Shown here one piece after another: positions 53,690 to 64,000 of a stretch of DNA of 64,000 bases. The notes beneath the pieces are model-generated. The model saw only the letters and a program-made list of their open reading frames with translations. It was not told where the DNA came from and made no database searches. Location: assembly GCA_022432975.1 (NCBI GenBank), contig CM039516.1:34745157-34809156 (forward strand), written 5' to 3'. This stretch comes from Begonia masoniana. Its lineage: Eukaryota; Streptophyta; Magnoliopsida; Cucurbitales; Begoniaceae. The number at the start of each line of letters is the position of its first letter. Within the stretch, counting starts at the first letter, position 1. A program made the translations under genes and the position numbers.

Positions 53690-55147
53690 CAAATTTTTGA
53701 TTTTTTTTTTTTTCAAATCCCTTAAAATTTATTATTGATCGAAAAAAACCTCAAAGTGTCATACATAAACAATTTGAACCTCGAAGGGGGGTGAAGAGGC
53801 CGGCCTGTAACACCCGACATTTTCAGCCAGGTGATTTTTTTAACGGAATTAACTGTCACCTTTATTGTTGATCTTTAATTTAAATTTTAATACCTAAGCT
53901 TATTTGGTTTCTATTTATGTGGTGGCAGAACCGTAATTAAGAGGGATTTTATTTATTATAAAAAGAAAATGGAAACCTTAAACCTCACTTAAACCCCACT
54001 GTAGCCGGCATTCTCTCTCGGCGATTCCCGTACTCCCAGAGCTCTTCCTCTGCCGGCGACTCCCTCTTTGGCGATCGATTCCTCCAGCCTCCACTCCGAT
54101 AACCTACATTCGAGGTAATATTTAGACAATGTAGTTGCCGAGTAATTATTTGGAACTCTGTTTTCAGCTAGAACACAATGTTTCAAGATTCTTCAATGGC
54201 CGAATAATAGGAACATTTATAATCGGTGTTTGGTAATAGCATTCCTGATTCGAATATGGACTTTAAGATAACCGACTGGAACTAATGGTTAAGTTGAATT
54301 AGGCTATTTTAGATTTTGGAAACTTAGTCCACACACAAGGTGCTCGGCTGAAAGGACTCAGGAATACAGATTCTAGAATGACATTTAGTTAGGATTTTTC
54401 TAGCTTTGATTTCAGAATATTTAGGATCTATTTTAACTCTGAAATGTGAAATAATATCAGGTGAAGAAGTTTGAAGCGTAATGCATGAATTTGCTAAGGA
54501 AGCCAGGTAAGTGAATGTATTAAGATTTCCGGCCATTAGGGCCCGACATCTTAAGAGTACTAAATTAGTTATGTGTTTGATGTTTGTTTTAAGTTAGTAA
54601 GATGGTTTGTACTTGGATGATTTACGGATGTTTGAGAACTATGTTATGTGATGTTCTGATAGAGTCTATGAAGTCAACTGTCTAGTATGATATTTTCCAT
54701 AATCTGATGATTTAAGAACATTAATGTCATGCATCATGATTTACTTCTCAAGCATATGAAAATGATTTATGAGTATGTTTTCCCCCATGAACAAGATATG
54801 AAAATGAATATGAAACTTATGCAACCGGATTAAGTGAGGGTTGGGGGCGGTTTGGCGTATGTCACTGTCCAAAGAGAAGGACCATGAATACGGCCCGAAA
54901 GGGACTATGTACACTTGCACTGTCATTGTGATGACCCAAATCTGTAAGTCCCGAATCTGTACTGGTACGATGGCTGCACGAACCGGAACCCGGATGGCGG
55001 TACGTCCGCGCGGGTGAGCCGGAAGGTGACAGGTCGTAAAGAGGGGGTCGTCACAATCCCACAGCGCTTGGGGAAGTATGTGGAAATGAAACATATGTAA
55101 GAGATCCCTCCCTAAATAGCAAGACGCGTTTTGGAGCACAATTGACA

Positions 55148-55232
55148 ACGGATCCCATAAGAACTCCGAAGTTAAGCGTACTCCGGCGAGAGTAATTCCA
55201 GGTTGGGTGACCTCCCAGGAAGTGCTCTCGCC
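55148..55232 (+). promoter_or_regulatory. 5S rRNA-like internal promoter segment in Cassandra LTR
   Basis: GGATCCCATAAGAACTCCG, AGTTAAGCGTACTCC and GGGTGACCTCCCAGGAAGT follow the plant 5S rRNA order (A box, intermediate element, C box) with changes. It is known in Cassandra LTRs as an RNA polymerase III promoter. The same segment occurs in each LTR of the array and of the composite at 48527-50150. Confidence 0.85.
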
Positions 55233-56539
55233 AAACAAAGCCGTGAGGGGAGGATATTGGGCTGCGGCCCGATCCCCGGAGCGGACAATATCTTGCTGGG
55301 ATGAGGGGTCGTTACAAATGGTATCAAAGCCTGTACCCAACCGGAATTGTGGCCAACGAGGACGTTGGGCCCCCAAGGGGGGGTGATTGTGATGACCCGA
55401 CTCTGTAAGTCCCGAATCTGTACTGGTACGATGGCTGCACGAACCGGAACCTGGATGGCGGTACGTCCGCGCGGGCGAGCCGGAAGGTGACAGGTCGTAA
55501 AGAGGGGGTCGTCACAATCCCACAGCGCTTGGGGAAGTATGTGGAAATGAAACATATGTAAGAGATCCCTCCCTAAATAGCAAGACGCGTTTTGGAGCAC
55601 AATTGACAACGGATCCCATAAGAACTCCGAAGTTAAGCGTACTCCGGCGAGAGTAATTCCAGGTTGGGTGACCTCCCAGGAAGTGCTCTCGCCAAACAAA
55701 GCCGTGAGGGGAGGATATTGGGCTGCGGCCCGATCCCCGGAGCGGACAATATCTTGCTGGGATGAGGGGTCGTTACAAATGGTATCAAAGCCTGTACCCA
55801 ACCGGAATTGTGGCCAACGAGGACGTTGGGCCCCCAAGGGGGGGTGATTGTGATGACCCAAATCTGTAAGTCCCGAATCTGTACTGGTACGATGGCTGCA
55901 CGAACCGGAACCTGGATGGCGGTACGTCCGCGCGGGTGAGCCGGAAGGTGACAGGTCGTAAAGAGGGGGTCGTCACAATCCCACAGCGCTTGGGGAAGTA
56001 TGTGGAAATGAAACATATGTAAGAGATCCCTCCCTAAATAGCAAGACGCGTTTTGGAGCACAATTGACAACGGATCCCATAAGAACTCCGAAGTTAAGCG
56101 TACTCCGGCGAGAGTAATTCCAGGTTGGGTGACCTCCCAGGAAGTGCTCTCGCCAAACAAAGCCGTGAGGGGAGGATATTGGGCTGCGGCCCGATCCCCG
56201 GAGCGGACAATATCTTGCTGGGATGAGGGGTCGTTACAAATGGTATCAAAGCCTGTACCCAACCGGAATTGTGGCCAACGAGGACGTTGGGCCCCCAAGG
56301 GGGGGTGATTGTGATGACCCGACTCTGTAAGTCCCGAATCTGTACTGGTACGATGGCTGCACGAACCGGAACCTGGATGGCGGTACGTCCGCGCGGGCGA
56401 GCCGGAAGGTGACAGGTCGTAAAGAGGGGGTCGTCACAATCCCACAGCGCTTGGGGAAGTATGTGGAAATGAAACATATGTAAGAGATCCCTCCCTAAAT
56501 AGCAAGACGCGTTTTGGAGCACAATTGACAACGGATCCC

Positions 56540-56602
56540 ATAAGAACTCCGAAGTTAAGCCGGGATCCCATAAGAACTCCGAAGTTAAGCGTACTCCGGC
56601 GA
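56540..56602 (+). repeat. 30-base duplication within the last Cassandra LTR
   Basis: GGATCCCATAAGAACTCCGA plus AGTTAAGC is present twice in tandem, which accounts for 420 against 390 bases. It duplicates part of the 5S-like A-box region. Confidence 0.93.
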
Positions 56603-57279
56603 GAGTAATTCCAGGTTGGGTGACCTCCCGGGAAGTGCTCTCGCCAAACAAAGCCGTGAGGGGAGGATATTGGGCTGCGGCCCGATCCCCGGAGCGGACA
56701 ATATCTTGCTGGGATGAAGGGTCGTTACAGTCATCCCCCCTTTACGGCACAAATCCTCCCTTGATCCATATGATGAAAGTGATGAACAAGAACACGAATA
56801 AGAATAAGAAAAGACATGAAACGAACATGATCATGATTTTCTTGCAACTATGCATTCACGTATACATATTAGTATTGCATTCCTTACTAAGCATTAGGCT
56901 TAGAGTTTAAACCTTATGATGTAGGTGACGAAATATCAGGTGATGATTCTAAGGTTAATGAAGATGTCTAAGTTTGGTTGCTGGAAGGTGTTCAGGGAGC
57001 AATTCTGTGGCTGGATGGCGAACAAGACCCCCTGGTTAATGCTCTTATGATTTTAATGATGATTATGAATATGGAAGTCTAAGTAGGATGAGATTATTTT
57101 AAAACATCGAGCTTTTGAAATTGGCTGGTTTAATTATTGAGTCTGAGAATGTTTATAAGGATATAGAACGAGTTATTTTAACTAAGTCTTCTGCTACAAG
57201 AATTCTGGATGAGTCTCTAATTTTCATTTATAAGAGTGATGAGTCAATGAAGTTAGAAGTCTGTGTATATTTATGTCCA

Positions 57280-57680
57280 CCGATAGCTGTACTCTATCGG
57301 AAGATGTTAGGAATTTGCATCCACCGATAGATGTTCTCTATCGGAAGATGTATGAGCTTGCATCCACCAATAGATGTTCTCTATCGGAAGATGTTTTAAA
57401 AGAACACGTGGATTGCACATGTCTATCGGTAGATATTGTGTATTTCAAATACCGGATGATGTAAGTGTTGTTTTGTCGTCTAGTGACCAGGCGATGTAGT
57501 GTATTTCTAATGTCGGGCGATGTACGAATCGTTTTGTCGTCTAGTGATCGGTAGATGTAGTGTATTTCAATTACTGGATGACGTAGATGTTGTTGTCGTT
57601 TAGTGACCGAGTGATGTTTAATGAGTCACGAGAGATGCACATGCCCACCGAAAGATGTCTTCTATTGGGCAACGATAATT
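57280..57680 (+). repeat. ATCGGTAGATG-type repeat block in the solo LTR
   Basis: Repeats of CCACCGATAGATGTTCTCTA with TCGGAAGATGT, then degenerate units of TCGTCTAGTGACCGG-type. CATCTATCGGTAGATG-like pairs form short hairpins. A related motif (CTATCGGTAGATG) occurs in the young element's LTR near 16216 and 16256. Confidence 0.8.
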
Positions 57681-58082
57681 GAGTCATGCAGATTACACAT
57701 GACAAATCGGAAGAGGTACACTCTGTTAGCCGATGCATGCAAACCCGCAAACCCGAGCTGAATAACGTCGAATAATCTGGGGGCATCTCTTTCCTGCCCG
57801 AATTTGTTATAGAACTGATGACTGCGTATGGTCGCTCGACTCTGTGAACGAATATGTTGATAGTTTTGAGAGGAAGTCAAGTTCGATGAATCTAGTTTCT
57901 GTCTGCTATGTTAAAGTCCTTAAGTTCTTTTGAGGAAACGAAAAAAAAAAATAATAATACAATGGGGACCTTAGTGTAAAGTGGTCGAAGGGTGAAAGAT
58001 CTAAAGAGATCAGGGTAAATATGAATTTAAGAGGTTAAATTATGAATTACGTGGCGACTCCAACTGGGGTCGTTACACGGCC

Positions 58083-58360
58083 TCTCTAGAGAAGAAGTCT
58101 AGCTGGACCGACCGTCTGGTCCTCAAATTTTATTTATTTATATTTTTCGGTTTGGGCAGAGGACGACTGGTCGACCAGCCGTTCTCTTGTTGGAGAAAAA
58201 CCCATGACTTTTGTCACGAGTTTTATCCTTTAGGAAAAAGACGGTCGATCCAGTTGAACCAGTCGTCTTCTTCCTCTTAAAATACAAAATTCGTGAATTT
58301 TGTCATGGGTTTTTCACCACGAGAGGACGACTGGTTCAAAGACCAGCCGTCCTCTCCCCC
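58083..58360. repeat. GGACGACTGGTC hairpin cluster in the foldback element
   Basis: Several inverted repeats, for example GAGGACGACTGGTT facing GACCAGCCGTCCTC (58323-58354) and GACGACTGGTCGACCAGCCGT near 58161-58181. Motifs such as CATGACTTTTGTCACG are shared with 300-330. Confidence 0.8.
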
Positions 58361-58368
58361 TATATAAA
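58361..58368 (+). promoter_or_regulatory. TATA box after the hairpin cluster
   Basis: TATATAAA directly after the last hairpin, followed by a CT-rich leader and a CTAG|GTACG donor-like site near 58460. It suggests that this element is, or was, transcribed to the right. Confidence 0.45.
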
Positions 58369-58740
58369 GCTCTCTTTTTTAGTTTTCAAATCACACAAAA
58401 CTTTCAATACTCTCTCGACTATTTTCTTGTTCCGGCGATATTTTTCCGCGGTCATCTGCTAGGTACGAAGTTTTTTTTAAAAAAAATTATCATTTACTTT
58501 AGGAATTTAAAAAAAAAAAAAAAAAACTCATATATAAGGCGTTAAACCCAACTTGAAAGTTTGGTGTGATTTGAAAACTAAGAAGGAGAGCTTTATGTAG
58601 GGGGAGAGGACGACTAGTCCTTGGACTGGCCTCTTCACCCCCCCTTCGAGGTTCAAATGGTTTATTTATGATACTTTAAGATTATTTTCGATAAATAATA
58701 AACTTTGAGGGGTTTTAAAAAAAAAACGAAAAATTTGTTA

Positions 58741-59195
58741 AATTAAAAAAAAATACCTTTTATTTTATTTAGTTAAAATTTATTATTGGAATGGCACAGT
58801 TACAAATCTTCCGATAACCTGCCCATCTTATACCGCTTTAGAAACCTAATTTCTTTGACCGGGTGCTTTGAGAGAGAGAGGAAGAAATCGGCCAATTCGG
58901 GGACAATGTTTTGTTGGACATGAGAGTGATCAAACGGCGATCTAGAATTTTGATTTATGAAGAAGCTAATAAAAAAGAAAGAGGTGGACTCTAGCGGGTA
59001 AGAATATTATTTGATAACTTTCTTCTGAAATTGATTCAAACTTTGAATTTTGACATGAGAAATTATTTTTAGGAACCAAAATTGGAATTCAGAGTCTAAA
59101 ACCGTGGTGCAGGCCACTGAGTTCTTTAGTTCTCGGAGGTGTGCCGAGTCCATAAATTTTCCTTGAAATGTCAAATTGGTTTAGATGTTCTAACG
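58741..59195. other. Intergenic stretch, nothing recognised
   Basis: AT-rich sequence with no gene. Confidence 0.5.
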
Positions 59196-59720
59196 TGATG
59201 ATGGGGGTTTTGGGGGGTTAAGATTTTTGATTTATGGGGATGCACAATCACATATCGCTTTGGATAATGAAAAATGAATAGTTTATTAGTAGAGTTTTCC
59301 TCCCCACCTAATACAACATGTTTTGGGTTAAATCTAAAAACAAATTTGTGCAGCCTCTAACCCCAAGCAAAAGATATTGTACTAAGGGTATCGGGAGAAT
59401 TCATAAATGGTATCAGAGTAGAATCTCAACTAGAAGTGTGGCCAACGGGGATGTCGGGACACTATGGGAGGTGGGAGATTGTGACATCTCGTCCTGTGTA
59501 TGCATGAACAACTTAAGATTCTGTTAATTGTGAAACTCCAGCCTATACCAGTGGGGTGCACAGTCTTACATTACTTGAAAGAGTCAAAAATGAATGATTT
59601 AAAAGTAGAGTTTTCCTCCATACCTAGTACAATTCATTTTGAGCTAACTCCAATAACAATATGTGCAGACTTCGACTCAAAATAAAAAATATTTTAGTAG
59701 GAGCACTGGGAGACTCCACC
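59196..59720 (+). mobile_element. Degenerate TRIM-like LTR pair
   Basis: A primer site TGGTATCAGAG (59408-59418) sits between two homologous stretches, about 59196-59403 and 59480-59720. Both contain GGATGCACAATC or GGGTGCACAGTC, then TAGAGTTTTCCTCC and a CCTA(A/G)TACAA block. The internal segment GTGTGGCCAACGGGGATGTCGGG resembles the Cassandra internal region, but the LTRs show no 5S-like sequence. It may be a decayed relative that lost or never had the 5S part. Confidence 0.6.
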
Positions 59721-61859
59721 AGCTCAGTAAACTGTTAATCAATCGAGTTTTCTTTTGGCTAGAAAATATAGAGGAAACTCAACAAAAAGGCAGGTGGCAT
59801 CAGATGAAGGCGATGTTAAGGCGCAGCTTAGGGCTTGCCTTGCGCAATGACTTAGCCTATTTCGGCTGCAGATGAGGACCTTTTTTGGGCTGTAACTCGA
59901 GATGTTTGGGGTTGTGCCTCAAAGTCTGTTTTTGGGCCAAAATTTGGGTTTTCCTCATAAACGTTCTTGGTTAAAGTTTGACATTTCAATACCCATATTG
60001 ATTATAGTAATATGATCAGATACCACGACCTGAACTAAATTTTTGGCATTTTGGATTCTTGGATTTTGGACTTTGGTAGGCCCAGCTTGAGATAGGAATA
60101 TTTTCATATTCAACATTTGCATGATTTTCTAAAATACTATTTTGAGATCTATTCTAGTATAAAATGAAGTGTCCATTTTTATAATTAGTCATTTTTATAT
60201 TATCTAAGTATTTTTCACTTTATACATTTTTATTGATCATCTTGATCGTGTGAACCAAATTTGATCAACTCATGTGGAGGTCCGATTTTTTGTTATTCAC
60301 GTTCAACCGTTGGAGAATGTATTTGTTTATTGTTAACTAAAGTAATGAGACAACTCAATATTTTGTGTTCCTAAACGCAGAGGTTCTTTTAATGACTTTT
60401 GCAATTGTCGAGTATCGTTGTTGTTGTTATTGTTATTGTGCTTATGACATGTGTGCTCAAAGTTTGTGAGTAGCTATATTTTCACTAGTATTATAGAGTA
60501 CATATTTTATGTATATATCATACAATAGTAGAATGATTCAATAGTTGTTCTATTTAAAAAAGTTTAATAAAATATTTTAGTACTTGTTATGCTTAATTAA
60601 TGTTTTCAACGTCAAATATAAAATTTTATCTCTATTGAGTTTTGTTGACCCACCACGGTTCTTTCCTATTTTTCTAGAATTAGATAGAGAGACCCGCAAC
60701 TGCCATTTTAAAATTAGGTGGCATTGACCTCTTTGGTTATTTTCTTCAGTTAAACATTTTTTTTTTATTGAAGATGAGGTTCTTGCAGTAGTATTTCATT
60801 TTCCATCTTACTAAGTTGTTATACATTTAATTTGAACAAGTTATCAGACTTGTACTATTATTCTATCTTGATGTCATATTTGGATATTTTGTTTAGCCTA
60901 ACGTTAATGGGTCATGGTTTTAATTTTATTTAAGATTCCTACATGAATTAATTAACGTTAAAGGTTGAACGATTTAACTGCATTTGGGTCGGGTCGTTTA
61001 AAAAAATAAAATAATTTAATAAAATAAGTGTTGGCACGTGTCATTCAGACATGACTCGTCTTTAGAAGGGTTGAGACACAAGATAAAGATTCAAAGACTG
61101 AGAAAAATAAAAAATTTACTATTAGGCCTAATAGATCTAATACAAAACTTAGGTTTTAAAGTTCTAACATTTATAACCCAACAATTTAAGTGATCTAAAT
61201 AGAACACAGGATTTAAAGTCTTTACTGGTAAAAGTTTCTTAGTGGATTTTCAGAGACTCCAAGTATTCCCAAAAGACAAGTCTCTAGGGCGTCTTTCTTG
61301 CCCTCCCTTTGCCTGATCTTTTTTACATACGCATGTACAAAAGAGTCAACGACAATAGCGACTTAAAAATCCTGTTAGAAACTTTTTGTATCTTCAAATG
61401 TTAAAAATAAATTTAGAATTGAGATAAAATTTCAATATTTAAGTTAGTCAAAATTCAATTCTCTTAAAATATCATAAAATCATAACTGAATCAAATGGTC
61501 TAATTAATTAAGAGTAGATGAATATTTGAAATTTATTAAAATCTTATTAAATCTTACCCAATATTAAATTTAGAATTTTACCAAATCAAATCTCTTTAAT
61601 ATGAATCAGTATTTAACTTGCGAGAAAAACTAATTTACCAAATAAATCTTGATAATCAACATATAAGATTGGAATCAAATTCCAATTTTGAAATCAGAAT
61701 CAACAAACTCTAATCTGGATCATTCCCCAATAAACTTTGTAAAATGTAAATCAAGAAAAAAATCTAAACGCAATCAACAACAACCATAATAAACTTTGTA
61801 AAATGTAAATCAAGAAAAAAATTAAATTTTCTTAAACAAAAAACAGATTTGAACCTGAT
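59721..61859. other. Intergenic stretch with one short tandem duplication
   Basis: AT-rich, no gene seen. Near 61730-61825, AATAAACTTTGTAAAATGTA with its following AATCAAGAAAAAAA is present twice, about 59 bases apart. Confidence 0.55.
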
Positions 61860-62159
61860 CAGGATTTGAAGAAAGATTCATAGTCACCTCACAAGGAAAC
61901 CTAATTTTCCTCTTAGAAATTAATTATGTTTTTAATGCTTTACCCAACAAGGACGGACCTTCTTCTTCAAATAAAGAAACAAAACCTCTCTGCCTCCAAG
62001 ATTTTCTCTTCACATCCAACTCTCTCTCCCTTTCACTTCATGGAAATCTCCTTTCCTTATTATCGCACAACCACAGTAGAAAAGAGAGATCGATCTAGAC
62101 CTAACCAAAACTATTCTCCGACCGCTTGTTGATTAGAATCGAATCTAGGACCTTATTGG

Positions 62160-62717
62160 TAAGAAATTTTTACCTTTTCTTTTCTAAAGAGATTACGTTA
62201 GATCTAAGAGGAAATTTAATCATAATATTTATTTAGGCAGAAAAATCACTCGAAAACTTGTCTCCCCACAATTCAAATAAGTAAAACACTAGTTTTAAAC
62301 GTCTTGGTTGTAGGCCCTACAACACAAAGCATAGTATGCAAAATATTTTTCTTTATTTTTTTATTATTTATTCTAATATTTTAATTGGACCCACATAGTT
62401 AGACATGAACATTGATATGTAGCAAGATAAAGTTTATAGAACAAATGTATGAATCTAATGGAATTGACGGAATGTGATGGCTAACAAGAGCCTGAACGTA
62501 ATGAGATAACTAATGAAAGTCTGAAAGTAAATAAGATGACTAATGAAAATCTGAACGTAAATGAGATAACTAATTAAAGTCTGAACGAATATTGAAAAAT
62601 GAGTTCCAACCAATATGTAACTATTAAGCACGGAATTTGGTAACGTATGCAGTTAATTTACACATACATATATTTTACTTGCTGAGATTATTTCTCATTA
62701 GTAATTTTGTGATGTAG
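62160..62717 (+). promoter_or_regulatory. Predicted leader introns in the LTR remnant
   Basis: The same order of signals as in the other LTRs; intron 2 is 62281-62717. CCTACAACACAAA (62316-62328) pairs with TTTGTGATGTAGG (62706-62718) at 12 of 13 positions. Confidence 0.5.
62490..62595 (+). repeat. About 31-base tandem repeat (GTCTGAACGTAAATGAGATAA)
   Basis: Three to four imperfect copies of a unit with CTGAACGTAA, ATGAGATAACTAAT and GAAAGT. It lies in the predicted intron 2 of the LTR remnant. Confidence 0.75.
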
Positions 62718-63269
62718 GTGGATTTTGTTGAAGAGAAATTATACCGATCGAGATTCTTCCAGAGATAGATGAGTATACAAAGGAAAGAAATGTTTTTGGG
62801 TTTGAGAAATGAACTTAATTTTGTATGTTTTTTTGCTTTATTCAAGGATAACATATTTCTCTTTTATTTGGATTTAATAAATTATGTTGACGTTATGTTA
62901 GTAAAGTTTCATAAATCATTTTTATGAATTTTTATCGACTCTGCATTGATTTTGAAATTTTAACAAAGTTATTTAATAGTTTAGATTTCTCTAATAATAC
63001 AAATTGTTTTAAAAGTTTCTACACATTTAATATTTTTTTCAAAGATTTTCAAAATTATGAAATTTAGAATTTTCAACGCTCAATTTTAAAATCTAATTTG
63101 TCAATCAGTTTAGAAAAAATGTTAGGATTTTCAAATTAGGGAAAGTGAATTTTAAAAATTGGGACGTTAAGCTTTTATTGCCAAAATACTTCAACATTAA
63201 ACACTCTCATAAGCCAAATCTATCACACTGAACCCTATCTTCATATCCTCATCTTCGTAGATTAATCTT

Positions 63270-63790
63270 ACTGTTTGTCCTCAATATAATCATAGAGTAA
63301 TGTTATCATCATTGTTTGACCTAAACTAATTCACTGACCAATCTATTCTCATAATCTAACCTCAACATGCTCTTAGACTAACTTTATATCAATAATCTAA
63401 ACTGGACGTGTAGTTAGACTAACTTTGTATTCATACTTAAATATATACTTAAACAAATATTATGGTTATAGTCTAACCTCAACTCATACTTAGAGTAACT
63501 TTGCATTCTTATGATGACCTAAGTATACACTTCGGCAATACTATGCTTATAGTCTAACATCAACTCTCTTACTTTGGCTCATCTTGCGTTCATAGTCCAT
63601 TAAGAACGTTTAACTAAACAAATATTATATTTATGTTCTAACCTCAACCTTATCTCTAGACAAGTCATATAATCATAGTCTATTCCCAATTTAAGCTTAG
63701 AGTATCTTTATATTCATAGCCTACTCTCCACGTTCACTAAGACTAACTTTACAATCATAGGGTATCATAGGGTAACCTCATGCTTCTATG
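63270..63790. repeat. Degenerate tandem repeat, about 40-60 bases per unit
   Basis: Repeated TCATAGTCTAACCTCAAC, ACTTAGACTAACTTTG and AACAAATATTAT blocks at irregular spacing. No gene is present. Confidence 0.6.
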
Positions 63791-64000
63791 CCTAATAATT
63801 GGACATGCATGATTCCATTCAACCATTACAATATTCTCGGTTTTATGTTTGAGTACAATATATCTAAGGTGTTGGATTTATTTGACACTTAATGAGTTGA
63901 TATATTTAATTATAATTATATGTCAATAATTATTGTAAAATCCGTCAAAATTTAATTAAGATAAATTTTTGAATAAATTTTTTGCAAATTTTAAGTATAA

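Larger units (their letters stand above)
54927..56729 (+). mobile_element. Tandem Cassandra array: four LTRs, three internal segments
   Basis: LTRs 54927-55316, 55388-55777, 55849-56238 (390 bases each) and 56310-56729 (420 bases). The three internal segments are 71 bases each. A single GTCAT duplication (54922-54926 and 56730-56734) flanks the array, so it is one insertion enlarged later by unequal recombination, or inserted as a tandem. The internal segments hold TGGTATCAAAGCC (C-to-A in the primer site) and a GGCCCCCAAGGGGGGG tract. The units are nearly identical. The long reading frames through it are not genes. Confidence 0.93.
54115..56924 (+). promoter_or_regulatory. Predicted leader introns of the solo LTR
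   Basis: Donor CGAG|GTAATA at 54115; acceptor AATATCAG|GTGAAG ending at 54460; 46-base exon 54461-54506; donor CCAG|GTAAGTG at 54507; acceptor GATGTAG|GTGACG ending at 56924. Without the Cassandra array intron 2 is about 610 bases. CCGACATC (54543-54550) pairs with GATGTAGG (56918-56925) with one mismatch. Confidence 0.55.
53806..58077 (+). mobile_element. Solo LTR, Tekay-like, holding a Cassandra array
   Basis: TGTAACACCCGACATT to GGGGTCGTTACA, flanked by CGGCC (53801-53805 and 58078-58082). Without the Cassandra array it is about 2.46 kb and has no internal region. It carries predicted leader introns and an ATCGGTAGATG-type repeat block (57280-57680). Confidence 0.88.
53690..58740. mobile_element. 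Foldback-like element with hairpin interior, split by a solo LTR
   Basis: The left end (53690-53800) and right end (58626-58740) are inverted repeats of about 110 bases; blocks such as GGCCTCTTCACCCCCC, CGAGGTTCAAAT, CAATAATAAA or AAATAATAAA and GAGGTTTT align in inverted order. Removing 53806-58077 leaves about 0.77 kb. The interior holds GGACGACTGGTC-type hairpins and a TATA box (58361). The same end occurs alone at 490-620. It encodes no transposase. Family (MULE-like or other) is undecided and no target duplication was assigned. Confidence 0.65.
61860..63175 (+). repeat. Decayed Tekay-like LTR remnant
   Basis: It keeps, in order, a CT-rich leader, donor TTG|GTAAGAAA at 62160, acceptor TAGGCAG ending at 62240, a 40-base exon, donor AA|GTAAAA at 62281, TAGGCCCTACAACACAAA, and acceptor GATGTAG|GTGG ending at 62717, followed by a GGGACGTTA-like end. 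Ends and target duplication could not be fixed, so boundaries are approximate. Confidence 0.5.

Noticed and set aside
55148..55232. A true 5S rRNA gene
   Set aside because: Only part of 5S is present, with many changes, inside repeated LTRs with a primer site and target duplication.
54741..56651. Several long minus-strand frames (185-229 codons) with repeated peptide blocks
   Set aside because: They are read-through of the near-identical Cassandra LTRs and internal segments, including 5S-like sequence; not protein-coding.

Overview
The window is almost certainly nuclear DNA of a flowering plant, probably a eudicot. It is AT-rich and dominated by plant LTR retrotransposons: an Athila-type Ty3 element, Tekay/Del-like and CRM-like chromoviruses, Cassandra elements carrying 5S rRNA sequence, and a small TRIM. 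I could not identify the species. One small host-gene candidate is visible (51182-51535, minus). There is one assembly gap of 100 N (5739-5838).

Layout. 1-6214: old repeats, hairpin clusters and a broken plant-transposon-protein gene (1452-2377, minus). 6215-48400: one Athila-type element of about 12 kb stretched to 42 kb by nested insertions. Its 5' LTR is split by a Tekay-like, gag-only element (6747-28173; target duplication GGCAA/GGCAG). That element's 3' LTR holds two minus-strand solo LTRs (13374-23636, duplication GTTTG; 24218-26907, duplication CCGAT). The first solo LTR holds a young Tekay-like element (14796-22779, duplication GACAG). The Athila env-like gene is split by a minus-strand CRM-like chromovirus (36460-45104, duplication AAAGT). 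The nest is four levels deep. 48527-50150: an inverted composite of Cassandra elements and a piece of a Tekay-like LTR, bounded by ATACA. 50156-53650: mostly unannotatable DNA, the host-gene candidate and a TRIM (52796-53116, duplication CTATG). 53690-58740: a foldback-like element holding a solo LTR (53806-58077, duplication CGGCC), which holds a tandem Cassandra array of four LTRs and three internal segments (54927-56729, duplication GTCAT). 58741-64000: a degenerate TRIM-like pair, a decayed Tekay-like LTR and degenerate tandem repeats.

How the parts relate. The coding genes are retrotransposon gag, protease, reverse transcriptase, RNase H, integrase and env-like genes, and none of the complete sets is intact. 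The most striking non-coding signal is shared by six Tekay-like LTRs or LTR remnants that otherwise differ greatly. Each keeps an ordered set of splice-like signals: a donor, an acceptor, a 36-50 base exon, a second donor, then a GATGTAG acceptor 437-628 bases downstream. The last acceptor is complementary to a CCTACATCAC-type motif just inside that intron. A second theme is a cassette of short palindromes or minisatellite units. It lies in a comparable 3' part of these LTRs but has a different sequence in each subfamily. Similar cassettes occur in the Athila and CRM-like LTRs and in the foldback elements.
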